A stretch of DNA of 64,000 nucleotides. It comes from Podaxis mareebaensis (Eukaryota; Basidiomycota; Agaricomycetes; Agaricales; Agaricaceae). Both the position numbers and the translations under genes were made by a program. The notes beneath the pieces were generated by a model. The model saw only the letters and a program-made list of their open reading frames with translations, had not been told where the DNA came from and searched no databases. Position 1 is the stretch's first letter. Each line of letters begins with the position of its first letter. Shown here one piece after another: positions 50,164 through 62,509 of this stretch. The DNA is taken from contig JAEUWP010000174.1 of assembly GCA_018524725.1 (NCBI GenBank), positions 62,001 to 126,000 of the forward strand, written 5' to 3'.

Positions 50164-51666
50164 CGATATGATGAGGGAGCTTGAGGTCTCTGACCTGAGC
50201 GCAAGAGAATTTGTTGGTGAGCACGGAAAGGGGGTGTACGGTACAGGATGTTTTGCTGAGACACAGCATTGGAGGAAAACGCGAAAAGCACGTGTCAAAT
50301 CATGGGATTGGTGCAAGAAGGCATGGATTTGGCGTTTTGCAGTCTAGACGCTGAACAGATAGCATCAAGGCGCTTCCTCATTTGTTGCAACCTCCACCGT
50401 ATACCCATTCTGTCTTATTCTCCGCTCTACGGCTTTATCGTTCTCTCCATTTGGTCACATCTCGCTTCACTTATCTAGACTTTCCATTGGAAAAGCCCAT
50501 ACATATATCCTATGTTCATTAGCACGCAACAGTTGGACCAGACTCAACCAGACCCACAGAACGAATCCTGCTCACCCGGCCAGCGGCTACTCGGTGCGTG
50601 GTCACACATCACTAGTGCGACCTCCAGCTCAATCTTCCCGGGCATTTCACCACCAACCATACGAGCCTGGGCGAGATTGGCGGCTGGCGATACCCTTGAG
50701 CTCGGAATCAGTTGCTCTCATCGCTCCGATAAACGCAGCATGATAGGAAGTAAGTAGCACGCCGCCGACGTCATTGAAGTTGAAATTAAGGGTGAGTTGG
50801 CACGATTCGAAGTGCTCGGGAACACTCGAGCAAGTACTTCGAAGTCCGGCAGAGTGCGAGTCCTGCGACGCAACTGAGTACCGTCGCTAGTGGGATCAAG
50901 CGGTCCCTCACTATGTGTCTCTAAGTCGGGTTATTGGCCAGAGAACTATTGGCCGATGAATTGGTGACTGCGGCAGAATAAATGGAGACCTTTTTGCAAG
51001 GGTTTGAGCACAGATAAGGCCAGGCGCCAGAAATTAAGTTGTACGGTTGGTCGGTTGCGACAAGCAAAATATTGTTTCAAGCCTTTGGAGTGGACGTGAG
51101 GTAGGTGGGTGGGTGTAGGAGCCGCTTTGTACTATTGTAGTAGAAAGGGTGTTGCAGTAGGTAGTTGGAATTAGAAACAAGACGAATGACAATGAACATT
51201 GAATATGATTTATGTCACGTGGATTGCAGCTCAGATCACATGATGGTGCTGGCTCTGGGAAAGACCTACCTTGAAGAACTGATGAAACATGCCGTTTTGC
51301 TTTTGTACAGAGTTGAACAGAGCAAATGATCAAGATAGGATTGTTTGTGGGATGAGTTGAAAAGTAGGTACCATTATGGGGGGTGGGGAAACCCTTGCCA
51401 AAGCAAGGGAATTGAAGCAATCGCGAAGTAGTTGTTACTTAGCCAACCAAGCCTACAGATACCTTTACCACGTTGCAGAACGTTGCAACCTCCTTGCCCT
51501 TGACTGGGGAAGAAGTACTGAAGCGAAACGAGGCATTTCTTGTACTTCATTATTCACGCCCTCGGATTCCCGAGGAAAGAAGTTCTAGGTGGAAGTGGAT
51601 TCTCAATTGATCATGAACAAATTGAGTGTTAACAACATAATTCCACCACCCAATAGCATGGAACAA
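50164..51666. other. 1.5 kb intergenic region
   Basis: Lies upstream of the GTPase-kinase gene and downstream of the PD-(D/E)XK candidate. Frames are short and overlap; none shows a domain. The GTPase-kinase promoter should lie near 50,170-50,500. Confidence 0.4.
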
Positions 51667-52948
51667 CTAAGTCTGTTCGTCTTTGAAAAACCATTCATCA
51701 CTATCAAACTCGGAAAAGCTATTGGGAACCTAGTAGGACGATTCAATATGTATTAACTTGGCTGAGTCACGTCAACTTACCCAAGAAGAGAGGATACCAG
51801 CAATGAGGGCGGGATCAGACTCATCAGAAGTAACTGGAACAGTGACTTCCAAAGAATTCGAAACCATTTTCGTCCTCCATTCAATCACAGGAGATGCCCA
51901 GTAAGTCGCTCCTTCGTCGTCGCTGTTAAGGTCAACAACAAGGAAGACCCACTTGACACCAGTGGTTAAAGCGCCACGAATATGAGACTTGCTTAAAGGT
52001 GGAAGTGAGTAGGGTTCAAGAGTTACAGAAAGCGACGGACCCAAGGTGCTTCGCACAAGCAACGAGCTCGAGGACGACCTGGGGAATGTATCTTCCAAAC
52101 AGCGTGCCATCGGCGGTACCGGAAGCCTTTGCCTCGGTGGTGAAGAAGGCAACTATATTTTCACTGAAATGCGCTGTGAGCCTCGGGGGGTAGCGAAGAT
52201 ACCTTGCTGCATGTTGAGTGAGCAGACCCATCGAGATCGAGCAACAAAGGCAACGCTACGTACCGGCAGCGCTGGTACTTGCCACAAGAGCCGTGTAATC
52301 AATTACTCCAGAAATGGTGTCCATCTTCGATTTCTTTGGGCGAATGGCAGTTACGGGTTTCTCCAGCATTACGACCACCCTTTGATTGGGAAGAACCATG
52401 GCGGCAGTCCTGAAGAAGAAAGTGTCGATGAACATTCGGGAAGAAGCCTCGTTCCGAAATTGAGGTTAGTGGTATCTTGAGTGTAACATGGAGTAAAAGT
52501 ACCGTGTTGGTGTAGGTATTGGACAAAAACGACAGATGCTTGTACATATTTGTGTCTGACCACAGCTCGCCAGCACCACGCTGTCGGGTAGATTCGATGG
52601 CACTGCGAAGTTCGTCCCCGCCTCGGGGAATCAGCATGCCAGCCTGGGTGATACTCAGCCGATCCAAAACACTTTCATCGGCAGAGGAAAATGACAGAGA
52701 CTGTAGAGGGATCAAAAAGTCGAAGACAAGAAAACAATTCACGGTTGTACAAGCGGGTCATTGGCTCGGGATTCGAGTAGAGCAATCGCTTTATCCAGCT
52801 GGTCACCAAACGTATCGGTCGGTGTTGGATCTGATTCAGGCACTTCTTCGAAAATGAGGGCCTCCCGAAGCTTTCGAAGTTGGGTGAGCGACATTTCAAG
52901 CTCTAGGCCGCTGAGACCTGAGATCTTGCGTTTCTTGGCTGTTGACAT
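51667..52948 (-). CDS. Agaricomycete protein with probable PD-(D/E)XK nuclease fold
   Basis: Start at 52,948 (MSTAKKRKISGLSGLELEMS); an in-frame Met lies 14 codons upstream. About six exons. Blocks in order: LTQLRKLREALIFEEVPE, LDRLSITQAGMLIPRGGDEL, ELWSDTNMYKHLSFLS, FIDTFFFRTAAMVLPNQRVV, SGVIDYTALVAS, ENIVAFFTTEAKASG, YIPQVVLELVACAKHLG, IRGALTTGVKWVFLVVDLNS, and a last exon FSEFDSDEWFF. I know this overall pattern from many uncharacterised Agaricomycete proteins. The Asp of VIDYT, the Glu-x-Lys of TEAKA and the following helix with Gln look like the core of the PD-(D/E)XK fold. Function is unknown; a nuclease or nuclease-like effector is inference. The KKRK near the N-terminus could be a nuclear signal. 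The join to the last exon is uncertain by a few bases. Confidence 0.6.
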
Positions 52949-53039
52949 GGTGGTGGACGAAAGTGGAGTTGGAACTTCGATGGGAAACACGGGGGATTGT
53001 TTGTCCTGGACGCGGTTGCCAAATATCTAGGGACCCACA

Positions 53040-55860
53040 CGTAGTGACCGTGGCAGAACTGTTCTAGGATAGTTCTGCCGGCAGATCGGCAGATCGGCAA
53101 CTGCCAGGGGTGGCAGAACGTGGCGGAATCCTCAACGAAACATTTTCATGATTTTTATCTAACTATAGTTGTAGTACGCTCTCTTCGACGTTGTTCCTTC
53201 ACAGACCAACACTGCCTTCAGAAAGAAGACCATCAATACTCCACACTCTGCTGCTGCTTGCCTCACCTACAAACAGTGCGCCGCTCTCCCTCTCAATGGC
53301 CGGTTCCACTCCCTCAGCAAACTTTGCATACTCCTCGAAGTCATAAACCTCCCCTGCAAGTACCTCTGCTCCATCACACAAGTCGGAGTGCTCAGATACT
53401 CTGACCTCAAGTTCCCTAAACGCCTCGTCAAGCTCCTCCTCCGTGATTGACTCCAGGCCTCCATTGTTGTCATTCTCGGCTGAGCTACTAGCCAACGGAC
53501 CAGTCCAGGTAAAATGTTCTTCGAGTTCTTGAGTGAGACCTATGTTGATCCCAACTTCATTAGGTGTGTGCATGTGTGCATGGGTTCGACGGAGTGATTT
53601 TCCAGAAGACTGGAGATGTTTAGCTAGATGGTAGCTGTAGTTTCCGCGTAATTTGCCAAGAGACTCGAACGTAGAAAGGGCCAAATTACACCTCCTTGCT
53701 GTTTGGACCCCACCCAGTTGAGAAAAGAGTCGCTCGACATCAGCTGCATGGGGAACAATCGAGAGGATCTTGATGGAAAAGATCTTCAATGGATGGTCCC
53801 TGGAGCTCACTGGAAGCCCCTCCCACCACTCAAGACCATGACGATCACCTCCTTCAAAAGGTGGTTGACAACGGTGATATAATTTGAGGTCACTGACAAG
53901 CTTTCGAGCCCTGTCTTCACTCCACCTCCATTGTTGTGCTATTCCAAGTGCCGTAGTAACCATGAATGCAAATGAGTGACCACTTGCTGCTTGAGAGATT
54001 GCAAGACGACGTGCGAGTGGGTGAAGAAAGAGGGCGAGTGAATGAATAGGTGTGTTCATAGCATGAAAACGGCGATTGAATACAGATTTTGCATGCATCC
54101 AAAAGCCTACACTGTCCTCCTCTGAGTCAAAAGGCAGCCTGATCATATCTCGAGCACAGCGAATGAGCTCAAGCATACAGTCAGCTAAAGTGACATCGCG
54201 AGATTCAAGGTTTCCAATGGCATCGACAAGGGGTTTAACAACTTTGATGAGTTGATTGAGACGAGCCCAGAATGTTGCGTCTGAAAGCACAGTTATGTAG
54301 ATATCACTTGGAATGGCAGAGAGGCCATTTGTCTTCTTCTGCGCATCTGGCCGTATACAAATCTTGGAAAGAGGTACCCTGACCATGCAATTGGGTGTTA
54401 ACACAAGGTTCACAAATAGTTATACAACTCATACCTGTGTGACTTAATACTGAGGGCTTGAAGAATAAGAACATACCACCGGGTCTCGCAATTCTTTTGT
54501 AAAGTTTGAGTGACTCCAGCCGCTTTGGCTTCTTGTTTCAGCTGCCCTCCCCAGTAGTGTGATCCATTAAAGAACATCACGATTCTGTTGCACTTCTTGA
54601 TGACGTCTTTCATTTCCGGAAATGATGTAACCTCGCCGATCATGTTGTTGATGGCATGAAGAATGCATGGTAGTGTCTATACATAATAAGAAAATCAAGC
54701 CTTTGGATGTCAATGAATCAACCAACACTTACAAGAACCCAGTAATAGGTTTGCTGAAACTGAGACCAGAACAATTTCATCACAGTTGGGTTGTCTGTGA
54801 CTAGGGCAATTATCCTGGTTCCATCTTCAAGCTCCATTGAGCGCAATGCTCTGATAACGGCAGCATGCAAGTTTCCAGCTGTAGCACGTTCACCAGTCAT
54901 GTCCTCAAGGCTGAGAACAACGGGAAATTGATTGACTTCTGAGACCATGGCACCATACAGACTATGTTGTAAGCGATCCTCCCATCCATCAAAGAGCAAT
55001 GTAAGTCAATCCCGAGCATGTAGCCACTGTATATCTTCCTCTTTGACACAGGCAACCTCAGTGTCCATTACTGAGTGCGAAAGCACATAACAGCTTGCAG
55101 GTGCATATGATGGGCAGATTTCGTTCAGCCATAACTTGAAGAAGTGATTATTGGCAGCAATAAAAGGGATATTCGCATGGACAAAGAACCTTATTTAAGA
55201 TTAGGACTTTGTTATCAGCCAAGAATACCTAATTTGTCTCTCACCGAAACATCTTGATATTTGCACTAAGTTGCTGGCCTTCCGTAAGTGCTGTATCAAT
55301 GTACCCCATCAGTCCTTCAGTCTTGTGCTTCTTCGATCCATCAATTATGATAGAATCATCAGCAATTGATTGCAAAGCAGGGTCCCCTTGTGTCAAAACC
55401 ATGATAGAACTTGAGTTTGCATCCCCTTTTGCTGCAAGAAGTGTACGGGCTGTCCTTCGGACTTCTGAAGGTGCATTTGGACAGAGTTTGGTGTCAATTA
55501 TGTGATTGTAAAGGTGGTTGTCATGGCCCTCAATGCAAGAACCTGGGCTGTTCTCATCTGTACAGTGTTTACACTTCCAGAAGTAATGGCCAGATTTGTT
55601 TCCAAGAGCCTCGAGATGTGTGAAATTGTGAGTGATGAAAGTCGGAGGAGATCTTCCACCTGGCATTGGAAGAGGTCACGAAATACAGTACAATTTTTTT
55701 TTACTCATGGGCACAAACCAAGGAAAGGCGGCAGCAGTTTGGCAGATTTCCCACGGTTCTGCCCTAGTTTTGCTGGTAATGTCATTGATCTGCCTGGCAT
55801 TTGCCATTCTGCCAGCCAGCCATGGCAGAATGGTGGAGCTCTGCCATCAACATTACCCAC
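53040..55860 (-). mobile_element. hAT-family DNA transposon, decayed
   Basis: The element is defined by the transposase and by TGGCAGAA-like motifs in both orientations near its ends (53,049-53,125 and 55,735-55,855). The left GGCAGAACGTGG and the right GGCAGAACCGTGG, read on the opposite strand, look like diverged inverted terminal or subterminal repeats. I could not fix the exact termini or an 8-base target duplication. Confidence 0.65.
53199..55666 (-). pseudogene. hAT transposase with an in-frame stop
   Basis: Cut-and-paste transposase. The N-terminal exon (55,241-55,666) has a BED-like finger (YFWKCKHC with HDNHLYNHI). A middle part (54,410-55,200) reads ANIPFIAANNHFFKLWLNEI, SLYGAMVSEVNQFPVVLSLE, IIALVTDNPTVMKLFW and CNRIVMFFNGSHYW, a DUF659/hAT catalytic layout. 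The large last exon (53,199-54,413) ends in the hAT dimerisation domain (IVPHAADVERLFSQLGGVQT). A TGA at 55,006-55,008 interrupts the frame between WLHARD and LTLLFDGWED, where Arg is expected, suggesting CGA to TGA. Otherwise the frames join well through short introns, so the copy is recently inactive rather than ancient. Confidence 0.78.
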
Positions 55861-57690
55861 ACGGATATGAACATTTTTCCTCACAACACTTCGGAAGTGA
55901 ACAAAACTTCGCCGTGATAAGCTGTGATAATGAAATGTTCATCCATTGTCGCTTACCTCACACAGAACGCTGACGGCCCACTGCCATGGCGCCTTCTGGC
56001 AGCATCGTTTGGCTGTAGGTGACATGTTACCATATTAGCTAGGTATCAGGGCCCTGGGCGTGGACCTTAATAAGACAGATAATACTTTCATTCAAGTTCG
56101 TTCTTACTTATTGTCTATGAGTATGTACATCTGGAAATGAAGTACTGCAACCACATGTCTGATACCTCCCCACCCAACCTTCCCTCACTCTATACTCCCT
56201 TAGCCCCGTGACAGTTAATGTCACCACCACTGACACAGGTGTCTCACCCATCAGCGCGAGTCTCTCCCTCAAATACCCCATACCACCTTACACAACCAAC
56301 ACCAACAACATCGAAATCAATTACTATTACCCTACCACTGGTGTTAAAGAGTAATGCTCTTCCGACTATTCACCATGTCTATGAATGCAAATAGAATACC
56401 ACTCCTTATGGATGCCTGAAACAGAATTCTTGTAATATGCACTGAACCTGTACCATAGTGGTTGTGCAGAATGTGGACGATGTGCTATGGCTGATTAACC
56501 ATCAGGTGGGTTTGCCTGGGCACACGACACAGCAAGAAGGGCATTGATTCCAGGGTTCCACTGACAGGGTTCGGGGTACCTGGCCTCTATGAATGGTTTA
56601 GCAGAAAAGGTCATAGACAAGGTGTGCCTTGGCTTTCTCATGCCCCTCACTAGATGCTCAGTTGACTGTACAGTCCCAATCAAACCACCACGTTGCATCT
56701 ACCCAATGCAACAAAACATTTCTATATTTCATGGTCAACACGAACAGCCTTACCCAAGATATCCTCACGCAGGTGGATGAGTGGAGTGAGTAGTACTATA
56801 CGAATGAGGTGGGCAAGGAGGAGAAACCTGACATCAAGTATTTGTTGTCCAATATCACCAAGTCATTCCATGCCCATCCTCTCAGGAGTGTGAATATCGA
56901 TGCTTTCTTGGTGAATTTGTATTATACATTCGGGCAGGAGGCCACTGGACTCAATTGTTTAGGCAATGGGGGTACTCAGGTATGTTGCCTTCCATCCACC
57001 CACCTCGCACATGCCAAGTTATTTTTGGATTCTGGGTGCTAATTCAATGCAATCTGATTCAGTTGGCTGTGTGCGCCCATGGTTTGGCCTTATTGCTGTT
57101 GGATTTGAGGAATGTGGCAACAAAGAACCACTCACAAAAGGTGCCATCAAACACCTGCTCGACACACCTATGCCAGGGTCAGCAAAGACGCTGAAGATCC
57201 ACAAGCCAAAGCTGGTGTTGCGACATGGCTCAAGCACATAGAAGACTGTGAGACTGAGACATTGCAGATAAGAAAGTGCAATGTGAGCTCCATGTAAAGA
57301 AGTATGGGAGGAGTATGATCAATTAGACGAGGATTTGAGGTGTATATGAGAGAGTATGTGGTTTTGAAGGAGAGTATGGATAAGGCATTGAATCGATCCA
57401 ATGAGATGGGGCTGATTGAGGAGAGTAACCACACAAACTTAGCTAATCTGGAGATGTGGAATTTGAAGGAAGCTGGGATTAGGAAACAAAGTGTGTTGAA
57501 ATGTCTGCTTTATATTGAATACATCATTTCTGATATCTTGTTGGATGTAAATAGTATTTCGATTAACATGACTTGTCATATTGACAACGCAATCAAATGT
57601 GACTGGAAATATGAATTCATTGGGATAAGCAGGTCACCTTGTCACAGCAAGACCTTATGCCTTGCTTGGTTCTACAGGGGATGAGTACAT
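55861..57690 (+). pseudogene. Degenerate coding relic of unknown family
   Basis: Several + strand frames look coding but are broken by stops and shifts: TVNVTTTDTGVSPISASLSL near 56,210, KPDIKYLLSNITKSFHAHPL then SVNIDAFLVNLYYTFGQEAT near 56,830-56,950, GCVRPWFGLIAVGFEECGNK near 57,070, and YMREYVVLKESMDKALNRSN near 57,345. They may come from one older gene. I do not recognise the family. The stretch looks TG/CA-rich and CpG-poor. Confidence 0.3.
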
Positions 57691-58793
57691 GAATGGGTAC
57701 TGGCATTTTGGAGTAGATTATACACGAGGTGACACAGGTGACACATGGGTAGATGCAGGAGAATGAATAGAAATACGCTGCAATTGAGAATCCTGAGGCC
57801 ACAGGTCGGGAGATTGAGACTACAGGGATTAAGATTCGGGATATAACTGCGAGGAGGCATGTATCATGTGTCATTTCGTCCCTGTGGTACTGAAAAACAT
57901 GTTCTTATAGGACTAATAGTTATGCCTTCAACAGAGACATATGCTCTCTTTCAAAAGGCAACACAGGCCTCCACCTCCAATATGCACCTGTCCGTGCCTC
58001 TGTCAGCCACAAAACCTGAAAACTCATGCCTGCTCCAAACACTGACTTGAATCCATGCAGACCCCTTATCTACATGCCTACAGTCCTAGGAAGCCATATT
58101 GCTTCTTGAAGAATACACGGATGTGCTATTCACAGTGCATAAGCTGAATTGGTTGGTGATATTTCTATTCAGCTTGTGTAGGCATGGGATTTCAGCATGA
58201 GGGATATAGTCATTGTGATGGGGGAGAAACATGTGCAGAAGGCGAGGGTGAAGATGATTTTGTTTGAGAAGGTGAGAGAAGTTATTGCTGGTAGGGTGAG
58301 CTTGTCGAGTAATTGGACCCTTGGAAAAGGTGCAAGGAGGGATTACCTTAGTGGTTGCAATAATTTTGTGGGATGTTGTATTTGGCATTCTCCTTTCTTT
58401 TGCTTTATTCTTTCATTGGTGTGAGTTCACTGAATGGACTGTATGTTTCGACAATTGACTTGTTCCATTAAAACAGAGATAAAGAAGGAACACGCACTCC
58501 AAGATAAACCAATTCAGAGGTTCCCCCACAGTTCTTGCAAATCCTCTCTTCCACCAGGGTCACAATGAAAGGGATGCAGAAGGTGGTGGATAGGGTCAGG
58601 AGGACACATCTCATCTCATTAGGTTGTGGAAACATTTCGAAAAGGATACATGATACCCAAAAAAGATATTGCAATGCATCACTGTTGCTTGATTTACCTG
58701 AATCCATGTCAAACTCCAGACCCCTTCCAGTTGTTGCTAGTTGGGACACTCCTATGTCAAACACTCACTTCTTTTCATTATCATGCTGGCCTC
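57691..58793. other. 1.1 kb of unassigned CpG-poor DNA
   Basis: Short frames only. It separates the unknown relic from the kinase relic. No supported feature. Confidence 0.35.
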
Positions 58794-60917
58794 TCACATG
58801 ACAACACACAACAGTGATTCTGGATTCTTATCATCCCTTTTCACTGCATTCAGCACAGGAAACACCTCCACCAGGAACCCCAGCAGACAAACAGGGGAAG
58901 ACCTCAATAGGAGTGATGAAGTATAGTTCTGTGCCCCAGAGGCCATTGTGATGTGTGACAAGCCAAAGTCTGTAATTAATGCTTGCCCTTCATCCGAGAT
59001 CAACACATTTACCTGCCAACAAGGTCTTTAGATCAAGCTTCCTTGACATGAAGAATTTGTACATACACCTTTAAGATTGCTATGCATGATATTCAACTGG
59101 TACAGGTACACTAGGCCATTGATGATGCCACAAAGCTGAGGGTGTCCTGTCACAATTACAGGTAATGTTGGAACAATATTGTCCTCACCAGGGGCATCCG
59201 AGACTTTTGTGGGAGATTCTTTGCATACTTGTCTAGAGTTCCATTACTCATCCATGGGGAAATGGGGTAGATCTTGGAAGTCTCGCCAGCCAGGTGTACT
59301 CCATAAAATGGCAAAATGTTGCAGTGTGACAAATGAGCCCAGAGCACCACCTCCTTGAAATGTGCCTATAGACCAGCTGTTAACAGAGATGAAGTAGAGT
59401 TAGGTGATAGGACCTATGGCTAGGGTTCTGTCATCCAGAAGGTAGTTTCTGGTAACTTTAATACAGACAATCTTATTCTTGTACTGCCCCTTGTGCACAT
59501 CCACGAAGCTGCCTCCTGCTACAGGCCTAGTGTCATATTGTATGTCTTCAAGTACACAGTGTTTGGGGCAAACTCAGGCAGATGCTGCAATTTTGCAAAG
59601 TATAACCAGAATATAACTTCTTTTGTCAGTCACAAGGATGCTGCCTTGACTTAGGACCTTGAGTAAACAATGTGTCAAAAATATCCAAACAGTGGGGAGT
59701 TGCCCAAGAATGTACTATACTAAGGAAATCAGCTATGAGTTGAGCACCTTCATGGTCCATCTTGGCTATCAACCTATTGGCTTCCTGGGAGGAATTGCCT
59801 AAAATCTGGGATATCCATGTATGCACTGTGCCATCTGGACTTGGTGCTTTCTTGCCAAGAATGTCTCTCAGTTTATTGCTGGATGGGGATGACTTGCTGG
59901 ATGGTAATGGCTTGCTGGACTACAGTAGTAATGGTGATGGCACTGGTGGGGACAACAGCACCAGTGATAGTGACAGTGATGGTGACAGCAATGGCTCCCT
60001 GCTGGGGTGCAACGACTCCTCACCTGGGGGTGACAGCTCATTAGGAGTGTGGACAGAGCCTATGTCAGGCTTATGAAGAGACTTTGTGGCTCTCTTCCTC
60101 CAAAGTCAGAGGATTAGGCATTTAATGCAATGAATGATATAATATAACCAAGGGAATGGAGACCAGGTTGCCACTTTTGCACTGACTGTCTCCTGATGCA
60201 ATTTTGCAGGTCTTGAACCAGTAAGCAGCATATTGATAATGCTCCATGTGGAAGGAGGTGTATTGTGGAATCACAACATTTGTGATCCCCCATCAAGAAG
60301 TGGCTTCCAATAATTGTTGTGGAGTTTCTCCTCTTTCTTGATGCCAGAGTCATTACCATCTTCGAGTTGGTCCCAGTGTGTTGTTATACAGATGATGTTG
60401 TGGAGTGGGTTCTTGCCACAGAGCTTTTCAAGCATATTCAGGTACTGCTCAAGTGAATGCAGGGTATGATCATCCATAATGCAATGGAGATACAGGATCC
60501 CAGATAGTTTCCCACTGCCCTGATACCTGTTGTACCTCATAAGCAAGCAGACAGCGAAATGAGTAACTAGGTAAACATTTGTTGAAGCCAACCCTCTATC
60601 TCTTCTAGAATTTCCATGTCACTCCTGCCAATATCACTAAAACCAGGTGTGTCCATGAAAACATAGTCATGTCTCTGTTCCAGATCCTTGCATGGGAAGG
60701 TCTGCAATACTTGGGTGTGAGCATCAACCTGACTCTGTGAGACAGTCACAGTCCTGATAAACTGGTTTGGCAATAAGACACTGGACAATTTGGTCCAGGG
60801 GATTTGTGAAAACCCACTGAGCTTTTTCCAGCACCAATAAGTCCCAAAACACTGGATATGCAAGCCCCACAAACTATCAGCCTCACTAGTTCTGATAGGA
60901 GAACTCCAAGTACTCAC
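58794..60917 (-). pseudogene. Decayed relative B of the GTPase-MLKL-kinase gene
   Basis: Same order and orientation as the intact gene at 46,622-50,163. GTPase part: Walker A GLIGAGKSS near 60,830, VFMDTPGFSDIGRSD, KLSGILYLHCIMDD and ICITTHWDQLEDG. At 60,271-60,273 a TGA stands where the intact gene has CGA (after GGSQML). A weak match to the segment before the kinase, with MDHEGAQLIADFLS, is near 59,720-59,830. Kinase part (58,794-59,660): EVVLWAHLSHCNILPFYGVH, WMSNGTLDKYAKNLPQKSRM, then IMHSNLKG, so the catalytic Asp is Asn. It ends after LITDFGLSHITMAS and lacks the C-lobe. Clearly non-functional as a kinase. Confidence 0.7.
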
Positions 60918-61149
60918 GCAATGATTATTGGTCTACCCTCAGGTAGGTCATCAGTATTATGCTGAGAGGTAGTCTGAGTGTCATGGTAGCAATAAGTTCT
61001 CTTTCTCAGATGTGAAGAAATCACTCATGTCAAGCAAGGCCGTAGCAACTCATTCAGGGTCAGCTTCATGTGGGATATCTTTTGTTGTGCCCTGAGGTGT
61101 CAAATGGCTCCTGGGCCTTGCTGGTGTATTTGACCTATCACCACAGACA

Positions 61150-62509
61150 TCCAGCTCCTTGAAATGATCATGAATGTCCTGAGATGTTGGTCAATCTTCT
61201 GGTGCATATGTCCAGCAGCTCTTCATCAAATTCCACATTTGATCATCAATTTCATCCATGTCATCATGACCTGGTTCTGGTCATTGAGGTATTTGCTTGT
61301 TCCATAGAGCAAAGAGTACTTCATACCCCAGTCGATATTGATAGAATGGAATCCTACATGAAAGCACCTTGGAGTGACCAGTCAGTTGATGCTAAGGAGC
61401 CAAAAATATGACCACACCTCATAGCATAAACAGCTGAATGACCAAATATCCCACACCTTTGTCAGCCACATGTAACCATCTTTGTCCAGAGATTCTGGTG
61501 CCGCCCAATGCATGGAGCCTCTGACCAGTGGTGAAGTACACTTCTCCCCTTCACTGGCTGTTGAGATGTATGATACCCCAAAATCCATGATCAATGCTTG
61601 CCCTTGATCTGAGATCAACATGTTTCGCTGCCAACAAGTCTTTGAGTCAATAGCTTCTTTGAAAAAATGAAGAATTTGCACATACACCTTTAAGATCCCC
61701 ATGCATGATGTTCAATTGGTGCAGGTATGCCAGGCCATTGAGGACATCCAAAAGCTGTTGGTCATTGTCCCAATTACAGGTAATGGTGGCATAACATTCT
61801 CCTTACCAGAGGCATCTGAGACTTTTGTGGGAGCTTCTGTGCATACTCACTCAGTGATCCATTGCTCATCCATGGAGAAACAGGGCAGATTTTTGAAGCA
61901 CCACCAGTCAGGTGTACTCCATAGAACAGCAAGATATTGGGGTGTGACAAATGGGCCCAGAGTGCCAGCCGCTTGATGTGCACCTGTAAACAGGCTTTTA
62001 GTAGGGTGCAGTAGTGAGGTGGTAGGACCTACACCCAGGCTTTCACCATCATGATAATAGTCTTTGATGACTTTGATGCAAACAACCCTATTCTTGTGCC
62101 ACCCTTTATGGATATCTGTGAAGCCACCTCTCATTGTGGGCTCAAGGTCATACTGTACATCTTTGAGTACATAGTGCTGGGGGTAAACCTGGGCAGATGT
62201 TGCAAATTTGCAAAGCATAGCCAGATGGTAGTTTCCCTCATCAGTTACAACAAAGCCTTCTTATCTCAGGTCCTTAAAAGGGATAATATATCAGAATCAC
62301 AATCAAGTGGACAGCTGCCTGAAGACATACTTTACTTAAGAGATTGACAATGGATTGAGCCTTGTCATGGCTCATTCCAGTGATCAATCTACCGAATTCC
62401 TGCATTAATGCCCCTGGCCTATCAACCTCTAGAATGCAGTTTCCTTCATTGGTTGTGAGAATGCCTTTTTCTTCGCTAAGGGTCTTAGGTGATGGAACAT
62501 TAGGGTTTC
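61150..62509 (-). pseudogene. Decayed relative C, kinase part only
   Basis: Kinase domain related to the intact gene: MRGGFTDIHKG (glycine loop), VVCIKVIKDY (Lys), WAHLSHPNILLFYGVHLTGG, IMHGDLKG (HGD), ALIMDFGVS (DFG) and HWAAPESLDKDG (APE). The catalytic residues survive, but the C-lobe has TGA at 61,281-61,283 (intact gene CGG) and at 61,191-61,193 (intact gene CGA in GDRPTS). Upstream of the kinase only part of the segment with LITGMSHDKAQSIVNLLS is left, and an LTR begins at 62,510, cutting off any GTPase part. It lies directly upstream of relative B in the same orientation. Confidence 0.68.

Noticed and set aside
58794..62509. Calling the decay classical RIP
   Set aside because: The visible changes are mainly at CpG (CGA to TGA), while ascomycete RIP favours CpA; methylation-linked deamination explains it better.
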